Assembly: GCA_947574085.1 (NCBI GenBank)
Contig: CANPIH010000004.1
Coordinates: 1 to 41,325 of the forward strand
Direction: 5' to 3'
DNA: 41,325 nucleotides
Source of the DNA: an uncultured Mycoplasmatota bacterium
GTDB taxonomy: Bacteria; Bacillota_I; Bacilli_A; RF39; UBA660
Shown here piece by piece: positions 40,661 through 41,325 of the stretch; within the stretch, counting starts at the first letter, position 1; every line of letters starts with the position of its first letter. The notes below the pieces were generated by a model, which saw only the letters and a program-made list of their open reading frames with translations, did not search any database and was not told the origin of the DNA. The position numbers and the translations under genes are program-made.

Positions 40661-40861
40661 ATGACAAAAAACATAAGTGAAGCTCTAAATTATGCTGAAA
40701 GTAATAGTAAACTAGAAGGAATTCAATTATCAGAAGAAGAAAGAATACTAATTTTAACTAAAATGGAGCAACAAGAAGAAAACATTAAATATATTGAATA
40801 TATAAAAAAATTAGTTAAAGAAAATGAAAAAAAGGAAAATAATAATGGCAAGATTAGATGA
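40661..40861 (+). CDS. VbhA-like antitoxin of the Fic protein
   Basis: A 66-residue helical, charged protein from ATG 40661 (an in-frame GTG at 40637 lies in the repeat). ALNYAESNSKLEGIQLSEEER resembles the inhibitory helix of VbhA-type Fic antitoxins, which places a Glu (S-x-E-G context) into the Fic active site to block ATP. Its last 17 nt overlap the fic gene, the usual operon layout. Family call rests on size, this motif and position. Confidence 0.7.
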   Translation: MTKNISEALNYAESNSKLEGIQLSEEERILILTKMEQQEENIKYIEYIKKLVKENEKKENNNGKIR

Positions 40862-41325
40862 AGAATTATTGAACTATAAATCCCCATATGTATTAAATAA
40901 TAATGAAGCTTTATTAGTAAATAAATTGGATATTCAAAATGTTCAACAATTAGAACAAGCGGAAAGAATGATTACAAATTATAAATTGGCGCAATTGTAT
41001 TTAAATCCAGGAATACAAACTTTTGATGTTCAACATTATCTTAGTATTCACAAGTATTTATTTGAAGATATCTATCCATTTGCTGGAGAAATAAGGAATG
41101 AAGAAATTCAAAAACGAATTCCTTTTTGCTTACCTAAATATATTTTAGCTGAACTTAAAAAAACTTTAGATAAAGCATTCGTGAGAGCAAAAAGCATTAC
41201 AACACGAGAAGATTTAATTGATTTTCTTGTAGAGCTTTATTCAGATTTAGATATAATCCACCCTTTTAGAGATGAGAATGATGCACTAGTGCAGAATACG
41301 ACATACCTTCATAAATACTTACAAA
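40845..41325 (+). CDS. Fic/DOC-family protein with altered active-site motif (3' end cut by window)
   Basis: ATG at 40845 after AAAGGA; 160 residues visible. The Fic fold is clear: NPGIQTFDVQHYLSIHKYLFEDIYPFAGEIR (about 55-85) and LVELYSDLDIIHPFRDENDAL (about 127-147). Active Fic AMP-transferases carry HPFx(D/E)GN(G/K)R; here it reads HPFRDENDAL, keeping the His, Asp and Asn but losing the glycines and the Arg that hold ATP phosphates. Adenylylation activity is therefore doubtful. The window ends before its stop codon. Confidence 0.82.
   Translation, partial: MARLDEELLNYKSPYVLNNNEALLVNKLDIQNVQQLEQAERMITNYKLAQLYLNPGIQTFDVQHYLSIHKYLFEDIYPFAGEIRNEEIQKRIPFCLPKYILAELKKTLDKAFVRAKSITTREDLIDFLVELYSDLDIIHPFRDENDALVQNTTYLHKYLQ

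Noticed and set aside
35848-41325. CRISPR array in the repeat-rich accessory region
   Set aside because: The repeats are three secA-tail copies kilobases apart and scattered short words, with no regular repeat-spacer unit; no cas genes.
1-41325. tRNA or rRNA genes serving as integration targets
   Set aside because: No cloverleaf-type or rRNA sequence was recognised; the only gene end that is duplicated is secA.

Overview
The window is very AT-rich and covers the replication-origin region of a spore-forming, low-GC member of the Bacillota. A ComK homologue between dnaN and recF, together with the gene orders ywiB-argS-rpoE and prfA-prmC-spoIIR-mntP-murA-rpmE-rpiB-ywzB-spoIID-spoIIQ-spoIIID, places it in or near class Bacilli. 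It is perhaps one of the small-genome uncultured gut lineages; the species cannot be told from the sequence.

Layout. Leftward from the origin (minus strand) run dnaA, dnaN, comK and the start of recF. Rightward run rpmH, rnpA, yidC, jag, mnmE, mnmG, rsmG and a Noc/ParB protein. DnaA boxes lie on both sides of dnaA, so oriC looks bipartite as in Bacillus. A stand-alone MmeI-type restriction-modification gene and a convergent class A penicillin-binding protein gene follow (11.8-16.5 kb). Next is a translation block (ywiB, argS, rpoE, prfA, prmC), a glycosyltransferase, then an envelope and sporulation block from 22.5 to 28.8 kb. In that block spoIIQ has a textbook sigma-F promoter, and the Shine-Dalgarno sequences of mntP and spoIIID lie inside hairpins.

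From 29.4 to 32.2 kb there is a complete agr-type quorum-sensing locus in an unusual convergent layout. agrA-agrC are on the plus strand and agrB-agrD on the minus strand, sharing a bidirectional terminator. The 39-residue AgrD was too short for routine ORF calling. It has no cysteine in its pheromone segment, so a lactone signal is predicted. cspA, hpf and secA follow.

The last 5.5 kb, after secA, is the accessory region. The 3' end of secA, encoding the SEC-C tail CGSGKKYK, occurs three times in direct orientation (35804, 38483 and 40606). The copies bound two tandem cassettes plus the start of a third block. Cassette 1 carries a decayed HD-domain gene and a HindIII-type restriction-modification pair. 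Cassette 2 carries a broken transglutaminase-like gene and a broken AbiEi-type antitoxin gene. After the third copy lie a VbhA-like antitoxin and a Fic protein with a damaged active-site motif, cut by the window end. This resembles SCC-style tandem integration into the 3' end of a housekeeping gene, here secA. No recombinase gene is inside the window.
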